Assembly: GCA_045345765.1 (NCBI GenBank)
Contig: CP148265.1
Coordinates: 496,001 to 560,000, forward strand
Source of the DNA: JAOARY01 sp045345765
Lineage (GTDB): Bacteria > Bacillota > Clostridia > Peptostreptococcales > Peptostreptococcaceae
Direction: 5' to 3'
DNA: 64,000 bases
The notes below the pieces were generated by a model, which was not told the origin of the DNA, searched no databases, and worked only from the letters and a program-made list of their open reading frames with translations. The position numbers were made by a program, and so were the translations under genes. Of the stretch, positions 35,249-44,322 are shown in pieces. The stretch's first letter is position 1, and each line of letters starts with the position of its first letter.

Positions 35249-35418
35249 AAAAATCTCTCCTTATTGTCATATGCCATTTACTAATCTGATTATATTCCTA
35301 AAAATAGTTTTTGTCAAATGCCAATAATATTTTTTATAAAAAATATTATTCATCTTATACTAAAGTCCTTTAAAATCGAGTATTTATAAATAATTTTAAA
35401 AATTATATTTATAAATAA

Positions 35419-35463
35419 AAAAGGTAGTATAAAAATGAATAAATCATTTTTATACTACCTTTT
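35419..35463. terminator. Long perfect hairpin / terminator between ncRNA and mrp gene
   Basis: AAAGGTAGTATAAAAATGA pairs perfectly with its inverse over 19 bp around a 5-base loop. On the minus strand a T-rich run follows, so it is a back-up terminator for the ncRNA. Confidence 0.85.
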
Positions 35464-35483
35464 ACAGTTTTATTGTTCTTATA

Positions 35484-35688
35484 AATTAAAAGGACCCCCA
35501 AAAGGGTCCAACCGAAGTGCCGTTGTTCTAGTATATTCATACCCGAGTAACTCCCAGGTGGGCAACCTGCTCATAGTCTCTGTAGTCCCCTCTCATTCAA
35601 GGCTTTACATAACACTAAAAGACTCCGATTTCCCGATATTCATGCGTCGGTTGAATATCAAAGAAATTACCCCGAACACCTTAGTTAT
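35484..35688 (-). ncRNA. Structured noncoding RNA, candidate raiA-motif RNA
   Basis: A ~205-base island much richer in G/C than its surroundings. On the minus strand it folds into several clear helices: GATATTCA/TGAATATC enclosing ACCGACGCA, whose CCGA can pair with the TCGG of AAATCGGAG (pseudoknot); CTTT/AAAG; CAGGT-TGCCC-ACCTG; GTAT/ATAC; and a terminal GGACCC/GGGTCC hairpin with a T-run. A TATAAT precedes the 5' end by 7 bases. No ribosome site or conserved frame exists. It is not tmRNA, SRP, 6S or RNase P by their core motifs. Size, single-gene context and loop sequences recall the raiA-type clostridial RNA, but I name it only as a candidate. Confidence 0.6.
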
Positions 35689-35694
35689 ATTTAT

Positions 35695-35723
35695 ATTATA
35701 TACTAATTTTACAAAAAATTAAA
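35695..35723 (-). promoter_or_regulatory. Promoter of the structured RNA
   Basis: A consensus -10 TATAAT (35695-35700) with TTTAAT at the -35 position, 17 bases upstream. The start would fall near 35688. Confidence 0.5.
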
Positions 35724-35831
35724 TAGTTTTATTAATTTTATTTTTATTTATTTTATTTTATTAATTAATAAGTGTTTTAAACTCGCTTGCTCAAATTATA
35801 AGATTAAATAAATTAATAATCTAATTGCTAT

Positions 35832-36218
35832 TTATCTACCTTCGCTTCTTAATATAGTTTCTACATTGTTAAGAGCTTTTGCAATCTTACTTCTTTCAAA
35901 TGGTTTTACTATAAAATCTACAGCTCCACTTTGAACTGCTTCTAATACAAAATTCTTCTGACCCATAGCAGAACACATTATTATCTTGACTTTATCGTTT
36001 ATTTTTTTTATTTCCTTCAATGCTTCTATTCCATCCATATCTGGCATAGTTATATCCATTGTTATAATCTCTGGATTTAAAGTCTGAACTTTTTCTAACG
36101 CTTCCCTTCCATTTGATGCAGTTCCAACAACATCATATTCCATCTCTTCTAATATATTTTTAAGCATATTTTGCATAAACAAAGCATCATCAACAACCAT
36201 TATTTTTCTTTTTCCCAT
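35832..36218 (-). CDS. cheY: CheY-like single-domain response regulator
   Basis: 128 residues, receiver domain only. Acidic pair at 10-11 (VVDDALFMQNML), phospho-acceptor Asp55 (ITMDITMPDMDG), CSAMGQ (Thr/Ser position) and KPFERSK (Lys). It signals by protein contact, in chemotaxis-type pathways to the flagellar switch. No motility genes are adjacent. Ribosome site AGGAGGG. Confidence 0.88.
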   Translation of the reverse strand: MGKRKIMVVDDALFMQNMLKNILEEMEYDVVGTASNGREALEKVQTLNPEIITMDITMPDMDGIEALKEIKKINDKVKIIMCSAMGQKNFVLEAVQSGAVDFIVKPFERSKIAKALNNVETILRSEGR

Positions 36219-36466
36219 TTGGCCCTCCTAAAATATTTTGAATGTATTTTTTATCATACTTTAAAATATAATTATATAATATATTCTATAATTTTGTATA
36301 TATACTTTTTAATTTTGTATTAATTTTGTAAAATTTTTTTAATAAAAACTATATAAAACCAATTTAAGAGCATTAAATCAATTTAAAATTTGTAAATAAA
36401 TATTCCCTATATATAAAATTTAAATGTTACAATTATATTATAACAATTCTAATAGGGGTGATTAAT

Positions 36467-39400
36467 TTGAATAAGAATAGCCTTCATTATTTCAATGATT
36501 TTAGAGAAATTATAAGCAATTTTTTAGAATTAAAATATGAATATCCTAAAAAAAATATATTAACAACATTACAAAAGTTAAATATGTTTTATTCATTTGA
36601 AGATATTCTAAAAAAGAAAAATTTCAGCTGTAAAAATATATATGAAAATTTTAAACCTTTCTTTAAAGTTTTTTATAAAGAAGATTTGCCTAATAATTTT
36701 TTAAACTATGTATATAATTTTACCCTAAAAAAATCATTTAAAAACTCAATCGAAGTTGATTTAAATAGTAATTTAGATTTAATTTCATCTTTGTATTTAG
36801 AAATACTACGATTTTTTTGTAATTATCAAAAATATTCAAATGATAATACTTGGTTTAGTAAATATCCAATTGAATTTTTAACTGATGATGAAATAGATAA
36901 TTTAGAAAATAAAGATGAATATTTAAATTTCAAAAAAGCTTTTAACAATGAATATATTTATGAAATGATGATATTAAATCAAGAAATAATGGGTTACAAT
37001 ACATTAGAACATATATGTGGAGTTAATTATATTGCTCTAAAAATTGCAAGACAATTAAAAAAAGCATCTATTCCAGTAGATTTAGGACGTATTTCAGGAG
37101 CTGCAATTGGTCATGATATAGGTAAATTCGGATGTAAATCAAACGAATCAAGAAGAGTACCTTATCTTCATTATTATTATAGTGATTATTGGTTTAATAA
37201 ACATAATCTCGTTTATATGGGTCATATTGCTGTAAATCATTCTGTTTGGGATTTGGAACTTGATAATCTTCCTATTGAATCTTTAATTTTAATATATGCT
37301 GACTTTAGAGTAAAAAATCATAATAATATTATGACATTCTTCTCTTTAGATGATTCTTTTAATGTAATTTTAGATAAATTAGATAATTTAGATGATAAAA
37401 AGAAAAAAAGATATCAAAGAGTTTATAAAAAGTTGAAAGATTTTGAGGATTTTATGAAATCTTTAAATATTAAAGTTTGTGTTGATGAGGAAATTAACTA
37501 TGATGATATAATAACAAGCACTAAGGAACATTATGCACTTATGAAAGGTCCTGATGTAATTAAAAATCTAAAATATCTTTCATTTAAACAAAATATTTCA
37601 TTAATGCACAAATTAAGAGATGAACATTCTTTAAATAAAATATTAGAAGAAGCTAGAATAGAAAGAGATTCTAATAGTTTACGATTATACCTTGATGTAT
37701 TTGAAAAAAACTCTATATACTTAACTCAAAAGCAAAAGATAATAACTTTAAAATTTTTATATGATTTATTATCTAGACCTCAAGAAGATATTAGAAGACA
37801 ATCATCTGAACTCATCGGATATTTGATTGCTAATTTTGATGAAATTTATAGAAAAGAAGTTCCAAGTGATGTTAAACTTGCTAAACAAGTTCCTAATTCA
37901 CATACAATTTTAAAAGAATATTTTAATAAATTTTTATTTCCTGATCATAAAATGATTAAACTTCATAGAAATTGGATTAGACATAGTTTATCAAGAATGA
38001 TTTCTTCATTCTTTAGTAATTGTGATAAAAGCAGTATAAAAGACTATTTAAAAGTTATATTTATGTATTTAGACAATGAATCTAATCTATCTACAGAAGT
38101 TAAATTTACGTTATTAGAAGCTATAAAATATATACCTATAGTAAACATACAAATAGACCAAAATCCTATTTATGATTTTGTATTAAAAGTTATAAATAAT
38201 GATGATTTGAATTTAAGAATATCAGGTCTTGAAGTTATAGAAAATAAAATTTCTAATTATAAATTAGATGATATATTTTTGGATGCTTTTTCTGATTATT
38301 TTTCTAAAAATATAATAAAATCAGATTATTATTCAGAGAATTATTTAAAATATAGAGTTGTAAACAAATTAAATTTAAAAGATGATGTAAAAAAACTATA
38401 TCAAGATTTTAATGATGAAAATATAAAAAATATATCAACTATATTCCTTAGCAATTTAAAAAGTTCTACATCATTTACAGTAAAACGAATTCATATAGAT
38501 ATGTTGCTTTCTTATACTTTTAATCATTTAAAAGAAAACGGACTTTATACAGCCATGCATTTTTGCAATATATTAAAGGTTTCAAACATTGAAAATGTTA
38601 GAAATCATGCTGGAAAGGCATTATTAAAATTATATCCAAAATTGCCTTTCGAACAAAAAAATGATGTTGCAATAGAATTATTAAGATCCTTAGAAATAGA
38701 AGGTCAACAATTTAGTAAATATATACCTAGATATTTAGGTAAACTACTTTTATATCTACAAAGAGAAGATTTAGATGAGATAATCGATGATTTAGTTGAA
38801 AAAATAAAAAATTCAAATCCTCAAACTATAATACTTCTTCTTACTACTGTTGGTATTACTCTATCTAAATATACCAAAAGTACTCTTTATTATGAAATGG
38901 ACAAAGCTGATTTTTTAAATAGAAAGAAAAGACTCCTTAGTATTCTTTTAAATGGTCTTGTTCACTATGAACAAAAAGTTCGTCAAAGCGCATTTAATGT
39001 AATTGGTTCTATATTTGCATTTGATAATGTTAGTTTAGATGAAAAAAATGAAGTATTTTCTTTGATGGCTAAAAAAATACTTACATTGATGGATTATTAC
39101 AAAGAAAATAATTTAGATTTTCTTACAAATGCACATGTTTTAAATAATATATATAAATTTATATCTGATTACACATTCTTTATTGGAGATATTTGCATCG
39201 AAAGAAATGAAAAAATAGCATTTTTTCCAGGAAGTTTTGACCCATTTTCTTTAGGTCATAAAAATATAACTACTGCAATTAGAGACCTAGGCTATGAAGT
39301 CTATTTAGCTGTTGATGAATTTTCTTGGTCAAAAAGAACTCAGCCTAATTTGATAAGAAGAAATATTATAAATATGTCTATTGCTGATGAACTTGATATA

Positions 39401-41329
39401 TATTTATTCCCTGAAGATATTACAATCAATATAGCAAATGATGATGATTTAAAATATCTAAAAAATACATTTAATACAAAGGAAGTTTTTTTGGTTATGG
39501 GTAGTGATGTTTTGATGAACGCATCTGCTTATAAAAAAGAAAGTTTTATTCAAAGTTTTCCACATGTAATATTTACCAGAAATCTAAACTCTAATACAGA
39601 TGTTACTTTTAATGAAAAATATTCTAAACTTCATAACAAAAGTATTATATTAAATTTAGAAAAAGAATATGAAGATATAAGTTCTAGTCAAATAAGAAGT
39701 TATATTGATACTAATAGGGATATCTCTAATTTAGTAGATCCTCTTGCTCAAAAATATATATACGAAAGAGGACTTTACAGAAGAGAACCTCAGTTTAAAT
39801 CTGTTATCCAAACAATTTCATTAGATATTGAAATTGTTGAAAATATAACTTATTCAATAATGGAAAAATTAGCACTTAGCTTCCACAGTGATTATAAAAC
39901 AGCACTTAAAAATTTAGATGAACTTAGTCAGAAAAAAGAAGCCAAAATTATAGTTATAAAAGATTTGAATGATAGAAATAAAATAATAGGCTATTCTTCT
40001 TATCATTATGTTCCATCATCAAATATATTCTGTGAATTTAAAAATCAGGAAATCTCAGAATTTATAAGAAATAATTATAGTGGAAGAATAATTTGCATAA
40101 ATGGTATCTATGCTAAAAAAAATGATTATTTTGAGAGTCTAAAACAAATATTATTAACTCAAACACTTGCAACTTCAATAGAAAAGGATTATAGTTATTG
40201 TATTTATCATGATAGAATTGAATATAAAAATACAGGTAGCATATATAAGACTTTAAAATTACAAGGATTTAAAGAATTAGAAAATGAAAATCTTAAAAGT
40301 AGACTTTTTAGTGTTAATATGGTTAGACCTTGTACTTTATATTTAGACGTTGAAACAACCATAAAAGAACCATTTAAACAAAATATCCATGTTAAAAAAG
40401 CCATATTAAAAGCTAGAAAAAGACTTCAACATGTTATTACAAAATTTTATCCAGGAAATTTAGTTTTATCATTCCATAGAAAAATACTTGATGAAACTAT
40501 AATGAAAAAAGTCTGTAGAATAAATTCTGTTCCAACTAAAGAATTTGAAGTTCGAAAATTAGGTTCTTATGCCTGTGTACCTTATGGAAATATATTAAAC
40601 AGAGTTATAATACCAAATACAGTTACAAAATCACTTCATACAGAAAAAGTATTTGAAAAAGATTTATCTAATTTTAAAATAAATGAATTCCCTAATTATT
40701 TAAATTTAGATAATCAAACTAAAATGATAATGTCTTTAAATAGAGATATTATACTAATTGATGATCTTTTAAATAAAGGATATAGAATGAAATCCTTAAA
40801 ACCTCTATTTAAAAAATATGATGTTAATATCAAAAAAATAGTAGTTGGAATGCTTTCAGGTCGAGGTAAAGAAATTATGGATATGGATGGAATGGATATT
40901 GATTGTGCTTATTTTATACCAAAACTTAAATACTGGTTTACTGAACAATTATTATATCCATTTATAGGTGGTGATTCACTAAATATCAACAAAGATTCAA
41001 AGAAAAATATAATACCATCTATAAACTTAATACTACCTTATACAGCACCTAAATTTATAAGAAATGTAAATAAAGACTTAATATACGAATTTTCTTTAAT
41101 CTGTTTAGAAAATGCTCTTGATATAATAAGCACTTTGGAAGAAGAGTATGAAATTCTAAATGAAAGAAAATTAACTTTAGAAATGCTTTCAGATGTATTT
41201 ATTTATCCTAGAATCGTTGCTTATAGTAATAATTTAGATTATGACTATACAAAAAGTCCTTCTGATTATCTAAAAGAAGATTTGATACTTCTTAAAAGAC
41301 TTAAGGATTCTTTAACAAATAATAAATAA
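36467..41329 (+). CDS. Giant fusion: HD hydrolase, helical repeats, NadD/CoaD-like nucleotidyltransferase, GNAT-like, phosphoribosyltransferase
   Basis: About 1620 residues, no signal or membrane segment. HD domain ~175-300: LEHICGVNYIAL (His182), AAIGHDIGKFG (His216-Asp217), AVNHSVWD and Asp279. Residues ~385-890: HEAT/ARM-like helical repeats (QEDIRRQSSELIGYLI, EQKVRQSAFNVIGSI). Residues ~915-1105: nucleotidyltransferase with FFPGSFDPFSLGHKN (GH at 930-931) and SSSQIRSYI near 1072, the NadD/CoaD signatures with Ser in the first His/Thr position. ~1130-1290: acetyltransferase-like fold (IICINGIYAKK). ~1340-1500: PRTase with PRPP motif ILIDDLLNKG (first Asp 1432). TTG start behind AGGGGTG; the GTG at 36458 is in the ribosome site. 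Substrate unknown. Confidence 0.8.
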   Translation: MNKNSLHYFNDFREIISNFLELKYEYPKKNILTTLQKLNMFYSFEDILKKKNFSCKNIYENFKPFFKVFYKEDLPNNFLNYVYNFTLKKSFKNSIEVDLNSNLDLISSLYLEILRFFCNYQKYSNDNTWFSKYPIEFLTDDEIDNLENKDEYLNFKKAFNNEYIYEMMILNQEIMGYNTLEHICGVNYIALKIARQLKKASIPVDLGRISGAAIGHDIGKFGCKSNESRRVPYLHYYYSDYWFNKHNLVYMGHIAVNHSVWDLELDNLPIESLILIYADFRVKNHNNIMTFFSLDDSFNVILDKLDNLDDKKKKRYQRVYKKLKDFEDFMKSLNIKVCVDEEINYDDIITSTKEHYALMKGPDVIKNLKYLSFKQNISLMHKLRDEHSLNKILEEARIERDSNSLRLYLDVFEKNSIYLTQKQKIITLKFLYDLLSRPQEDIRRQSSELIGYLIANFDEIYRKEVPSDVKLAKQVPNSHTILKEYFNKFLFPDHKMIKLHRNWIRHSLSRMISSFFSNCDKSSIKDYLKVIFMYLDNESNLSTEVKFTLLEAIKYIPIVNIQIDQNPIYDFVLKVINNDDLNLRISGLEVIENKISNYKLDDIFLDAFSDYFSKNIIKSDYYSENYLKYRVVNKLNLKDDVKKLYQDFNDENIKNISTIFLSNLKSSTSFTVKRIHIDMLLSYTFNHLKENGLYTAMHFCNILKVSNIENVRNHAGKALLKLYPKLPFEQKNDVAIELLRSLEIEGQQFSKYIPRYLGKLLLYLQREDLDEIIDDLVEKIKNSNPQTIILLLTTVGITLSKYTKSTLYYEMDKADFLNRKKRLLSILLNGLVHYEQKVRQSAFNVIGSIFAFDNVSLDEKNEVFSLMAKKILTLMDYYKENNLDFLTNAHVLNNIYKFISDYTFFIGDICIERNEKIAFFPGSFDPFSLGHKNITTAIRDLGYEVYLAVDEFSWSKRTQPNLIRRNIINMSIADELDIYLFPEDITINIANDDDLKYLKNTFNTKEVFLVMGSDVLMNASAYKKESFIQSFPHVIFTRNLNSNTDVTFNEKYSKLHNKSIILNLEKEYEDISSSQIRSYIDTNRDISNLVDPLAQKYIYERGLYRREPQFKSVIQTISLDIEIVENITYSIMEKLALSFHSDYKTALKNLDELSQKKEAKIIVIKDLNDRNKIIGYSSYHYVPSSNIFCEFKNQEISEFIRNNYSGRIICINGIYAKKNDYFESLKQILLTQTLATSIEKDYSYCIYHDRIEYKNTGSIYKTLKLQGFKELENENLKSRLFSVNMVRPCTLYLDVETTIKEPFKQNIHVKKAILKARKRLQHVITKFYPGNLVLSFHRKILDETIMKKVCRINSVPTKEFEVRKLGSYACVPYGNILNRVIIPNTVTKSLHTEKVFEKDLSNFKINEFPNYLNLDNQTKMIMSLNRDIILIDDLLNKGYRMKSLKPLFKKYDVNIKKIVVGMLSGRGKEIMDMDGMDIDCAYFIPKLKYWFTEQLLYPFIGGDSLNINKDSKKNIIPSINLILPYTAPKFIRNVNKDLIYEFSLICLENALDIISTLEEEYEILNERKLTLEMLSDVFIYPRIVAYSNNLDYDYTKSPSDYLKEDLILLKRLKDSLTNNK

Positions 41330-41344
41330 ATATAAAATTAATTC

Positions 41345-41393
41345 AATATATTTAATGAAGAAATAATATATTATTTCTTCATTAATATATTTT
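41345..41393. terminator. Long AT-rich hairpin after the giant fusion gene
   Basis: AATATATTTAATGAAGAAATAA and its near-exact inverse form a >20-bp stem around a 3-base loop. Only a short T-run follows, so it may attenuate rather than stop transcription into the dehydrogenase gene. Confidence 0.6.
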
Positions 41394-41433
41394 ATACAAA
41401 AATATTTAAATCACAATGATAGGAGGGCTTTTA

Positions 41434-42681
41434 ATGTATTATTACAAATATAATAATAAATATTTATTTTCAAAATTAAAATATGATAAATTTACACAAA
41501 TAACTAAAAATGAATTTATTAAAGGTGATTTTTATTATTATCTTATTAAAAAAGATATTGATAAAATTAAAAGAAGCTACATACCAAACTCTTCTTTTAT
41601 GATGGATTTAAAAGAAGAAGGGATTTATCTTCTTAATAAAAATTTATTTGATAAAAATATAGACTTCGATGATTATTTAAAAGAAAAAATAAATAATGAA
41701 AAAATAAAAATTATAAATACAAATCATAAAAATTTTATAGAATCTATAGATAAGGATGTTAAAAAAGAAAAATATGAAATAACAATATTAGGACTTGGTG
41801 ATGTTGGTGGAACATTACTTAGTGGTCTTATGTTACTTGCACCTTCTTTATTTAACAAAATCAAACTATATGATTTGAATTTAAATAACGCTAAAAGATG
41901 GTATTATGAAGCATCTCAAATTTATGATGCATTTAATGATTTGGATTATCCACAAATTGAAATTATTAAAGAAGATGAAATATTTAATAGTGATGTTGTT
42001 ATATTTTGTATATCCGCTTATATCCCTAAGGTTGGAGAAAAAGTTGATGATGTTAGAATGGCTCAATTTAAAAAGAATTCATCTATAATAAATCATTTTG
42101 GAAAATTAGCAAGACAAACAAATTACAAGAACTTATTTTGTGTTGTTTCTGATCCAATTGAACCTCTTTGCAAAAGTTTATATCTAGCTTCAAACACAAA
42201 TTCAAACGATGAATTTGATTATAATGGAGTACCTAGCGAAAATATAATGGGCTTTGGTCTTGGTGTTATGAATGCTAGAGCCAATTTTTATAGCAAAAAC
42301 TATAAAGAATCTTTAAATTACAATAAAGAAGGTCGAGCATTTGGTTCTCACGGAAAAGAATTAGTTATTGCAAATAGTATTACTAATTATAATAATGATA
42401 TATCAATAAAACTTACGCAAGATGCTATAAAGGCAAATTTAGTTGTTCGAGATGTTGGTTTTAAACCTTTTATTGCTCCAGCTTTATCTTCAGGTGCAAT
42501 TAGTATCATAAATACATTGAAGGGAAAATGGAATTATTCAGCTATTTATTTTAAAGATAGTTTTTATGGATGTAAGAATAAAAGAATTAAAAATACTAAT
42601 AAAATAGAATCTCTTAATTTAGATGATCAATTATATAGTAGAATAAAAACTTCTTATGAAAATATATCAAAAATAATATAA
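41434..42681 (+). CDS. Lactate/malate dehydrogenase-like NAD-dependent oxidoreductase with extra N-terminal domain
   Basis: About 415 residues. The first ~110 residues are a Tyr/Lys/Asn-rich region of no known family. The Rossmann fold begins ITILGLGDVGGTLLSGL (GxGxxGG). LDH/MDH catalytic features are kept: VRMAQFKKN (loop Arg), VSDPIEPL (Asp of the relay), MNARANFY (substrate Arg) and FGSHGKE (catalytic His). The usual Asn of the substrate pocket is Ser. This implies a 2-hydroxyacid/2-ketoacid-like reaction on an unusual substrate. The start is the ATG at 41434 behind AGGAGGG. It follows the giant fusion gene by 104 bases and precedes the flavoprotein by 15. Confidence 0.82.
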   Translation: MYYYKYNNKYLFSKLKYDKFTQITKNEFIKGDFYYYLIKKDIDKIKRSYIPNSSFMMDLKEEGIYLLNKNLFDKNIDFDDYLKEKINNEKIKIINTNHKNFIESIDKDVKKEKYEITILGLGDVGGTLLSGLMLLAPSLFNKIKLYDLNLNNAKRWYYEASQIYDAFNDLDYPQIEIIKEDEIFNSDVVIFCISAYIPKVGEKVDDVRMAQFKKNSSIINHFGKLARQTNYKNLFCVVSDPIEPLCKSLYLASNTNSNDEFDYNGVPSENIMGFGLGVMNARANFYSKNYKESLNYNKEGRAFGSHGKELVIANSITNYNNDISIKLTQDAIKANLVVRDVGFKPFIAPALSSGAISIINTLKGKWNYSAIYFKDSFYGCKNKRIKNTNKIESLNLDDQLYSRIKTSYENISKII

Positions 42682-42696
42682 TAGGTGGTGTAACTT

Positions 42697-43743
42697 TTGA
42701 AAAAACTATCTATAATCTCTAGTGACGAAATACTTAATAAATCGATAATAAAAAATAAAATATTGAATAATATTGATTATGAAAAAATTAATTTAGATAG
42801 TTTAGATATAAATACTTTAAAAAATAAAAGAATTTTATTTTTAGTTAAATTAAATGAAATAGGTTATGATGAATATATTTTAAACTTTTTATTAAAAATA
42901 AAAAATTTAAATATGGACTTTGAAAACAGTATTGGTAGTATAATAATAATGAGCAATTCAAGCTTGTATACAAAATCATTTGCATCAAATTTAATCTTTT
43001 TAGCAAACTCGTTAAAATGCTCATTTATAGGTCATCCTATGATTGAAAAAACTAAGGATTATAAGAACTTTTTAACATGGCAAAAAAGATTAGATATACC
43101 TCTTGAAGATATTTTCATAGATTTTTGTAAAAAACTAATTCAAAGACTTATTAGCTATAATTATGTTAAAAAATATGACAAAAATATCTGTGTGCTTCAT
43201 TCTAGTTCTAAAAAAACATCTAATACCTTGGGCTTTTGGAACAAAATAAAATCTAATTTAGATGATAGAATAAATATAAAAGAATTGCATGTTGAAAATG
43301 GAACAGTTTTAGATTGTATTGGATGTAGTTATACAATGTGTATGCATTATAGCAAACAAAAGAGTTGTTATTATGGTGGATTTATGATTAAAGAAATATT
43401 TCCTGAAATAGAAAAGGCAAATTCAATAATATTTTTATGCCCTAATTATAATGATTCCATTTCTGCAAATTTAATGGCTGTTATAAATAGACTTACAGCA
43501 CTTTATAGGAATATAAATTTTTATAATAAAGCTCTTTATTCGATAATTGTATCTGGTAACTCAGGATCTGATTCTTTAGCAAAACAACTAATAGACTCAC
43601 TTTGTATAAATAAGGGGTTTTTCCTTCCCGCAAATTTTTGTACTCATGAGATAGCATATGAACCAAATTCAATTTACAAAGTTTTTGATATAGATAAAAA
43701 ATCTAAAATATTTGCAAGAAATATCGAAAAATATCTTATTTAA
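42697..43743 (+). CDS. NAD(P)H-dependent FMN reductase / flavodoxin-like Cys-rich protein, duplicated fold
   Basis: 348 residues, TTG start behind AGGTGGTG. The C-terminal half (~160-345) is a flavodoxin-like reductase: VLHSSSKKTSNTLGF (FMN phosphate loop), LDCIGCSYTMCMHYSKQKSC (four Cys, iron-sulfur flavoprotein type) and FLCPNYNDSISANLMAVINR. The N-terminal half (~1-150) repeats the same fold in degenerate form (IIIMSNSSLYTKSFASNL). Probably an FMN and possibly [4Fe-4S] electron carrier for the dehydrogenase or fusion protein. Confidence 0.8.
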   Translation: MKKLSIISSDEILNKSIIKNKILNNIDYEKINLDSLDINTLKNKRILFLVKLNEIGYDEYILNFLLKIKNLNMDFENSIGSIIIMSNSSLYTKSFASNLIFLANSLKCSFIGHPMIEKTKDYKNFLTWQKRLDIPLEDIFIDFCKKLIQRLISYNYVKKYDKNICVLHSSSKKTSNTLGFWNKIKSNLDDRINIKELHVENGTVLDCIGCSYTMCMHYSKQKSCYYGGFMIKEIFPEIEKANSIIFLCPNYNDSISANLMAVINRLTALYRNINFYNKALYSIIVSGNSGSDSLAKQLIDSLCINKGFFLPANFCTHEIAYEPNSIYKVFDIDKKSKIFARNIEKYLI

Positions 43744-43776
43744 ATAAATTTAATTAAAAACTATATTCCAGATAAA

Positions 43777-43825
43777 AAAAGGTTATAAGAAAAACAATAT
43801 CATATTATTTTTCTTATAACCTTTT
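43777..43825. terminator. Bidirectional terminator between flavoprotein gene and recX
   Basis: AAAAGGTTATAAGAAAAA and its exact inverse with A-run and T-run outside. It serves both converging genes. Confidence 0.92.
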
Positions 43826-43832
43826 GGTTAAA

Positions 43833-44306
43833 TCAATCTCTTTTAAATAATTCATTTAATACTTTTTTTATAACACTATATTCAAAACCTTTATAGGATA
43901 AGAATCTAGCAACTTTTTCATATGCCTTTGGATCATCTTTTACTTTTTTATATTTTTTAACACCATTATAATAAGCATTTTCATATTCCTTCTCATCAGC
44001 AATTTCATCCTCAACGATTTCCTTTGCCAAATTTCTTTCTATCCCTTTATTTTGCAAATACTGTTTTATTTTATTTTTTCCATATCTATTTAATTTTGAT
44101 TTATCTCTAGTCATTCGTCTTCCTAGATTATCATCATTTAATAATTTATATTCTAAAAGAAATTTTATGACTTCGTCTACTATATCTTCTTCATATTCTT
44201 TGGTCTTTAATTTATCTTTCATCTGTTTCTTTGTATAATCTCTAAAATTAAGAATATAAAGAGCATAGTTTTTTGCCTTATTAAAACTCTTTTTTTTGTC
44301 CTCCAA
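43833..44306 (-). CDS. recX: Regulatory protein RecX
   Basis: 157 residues with the RecX three-helix repeats: ALYILNFRDYTKKQMKDKLK, VIKFLLEYKLLNDDNLGRRM and IKQYLQNKGIERNLAKEIVE. RecX binds RecA filaments and limits strand exchange. The start is a TTG at 44306 with AAGGAG 9 bases upstream. recA is not nearby. It lies 16 bases downstream of the HD-GYP-like gene and may share its mRNA. Confidence 0.88.
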   Translation of the reverse strand: MEDKKKSFNKAKNYALYILNFRDYTKKQMKDKLKTKEYEEDIVDEVIKFLLEYKLLNDDNLGRRMTRDKSKLNRYGKNKIKQYLQNKGIERNLAKEIVEDEIADEKEYENAYYNGVKKYKKVKDDPKAYEKVARFLSYKGFEYSVIKKVLNELFKRD

Positions 44307-44322
44307 GAAAAAAATCTCCTTT

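Noticed and set aside
35484..35688. 6S RNA, SRP RNA or RNase P RNA
   Set aside because: The core sequences (GGAAGCAGC-type SRP loop, GAGGAAAGTCC of RNase P, the open bubble of 6S) are missing.
35435..35722. 95-residue plus-strand open frame
   Set aside because: It lies over the structured RNA and terminator hairpins, has no ribosome site, and its sequence is explained by RNA helices.
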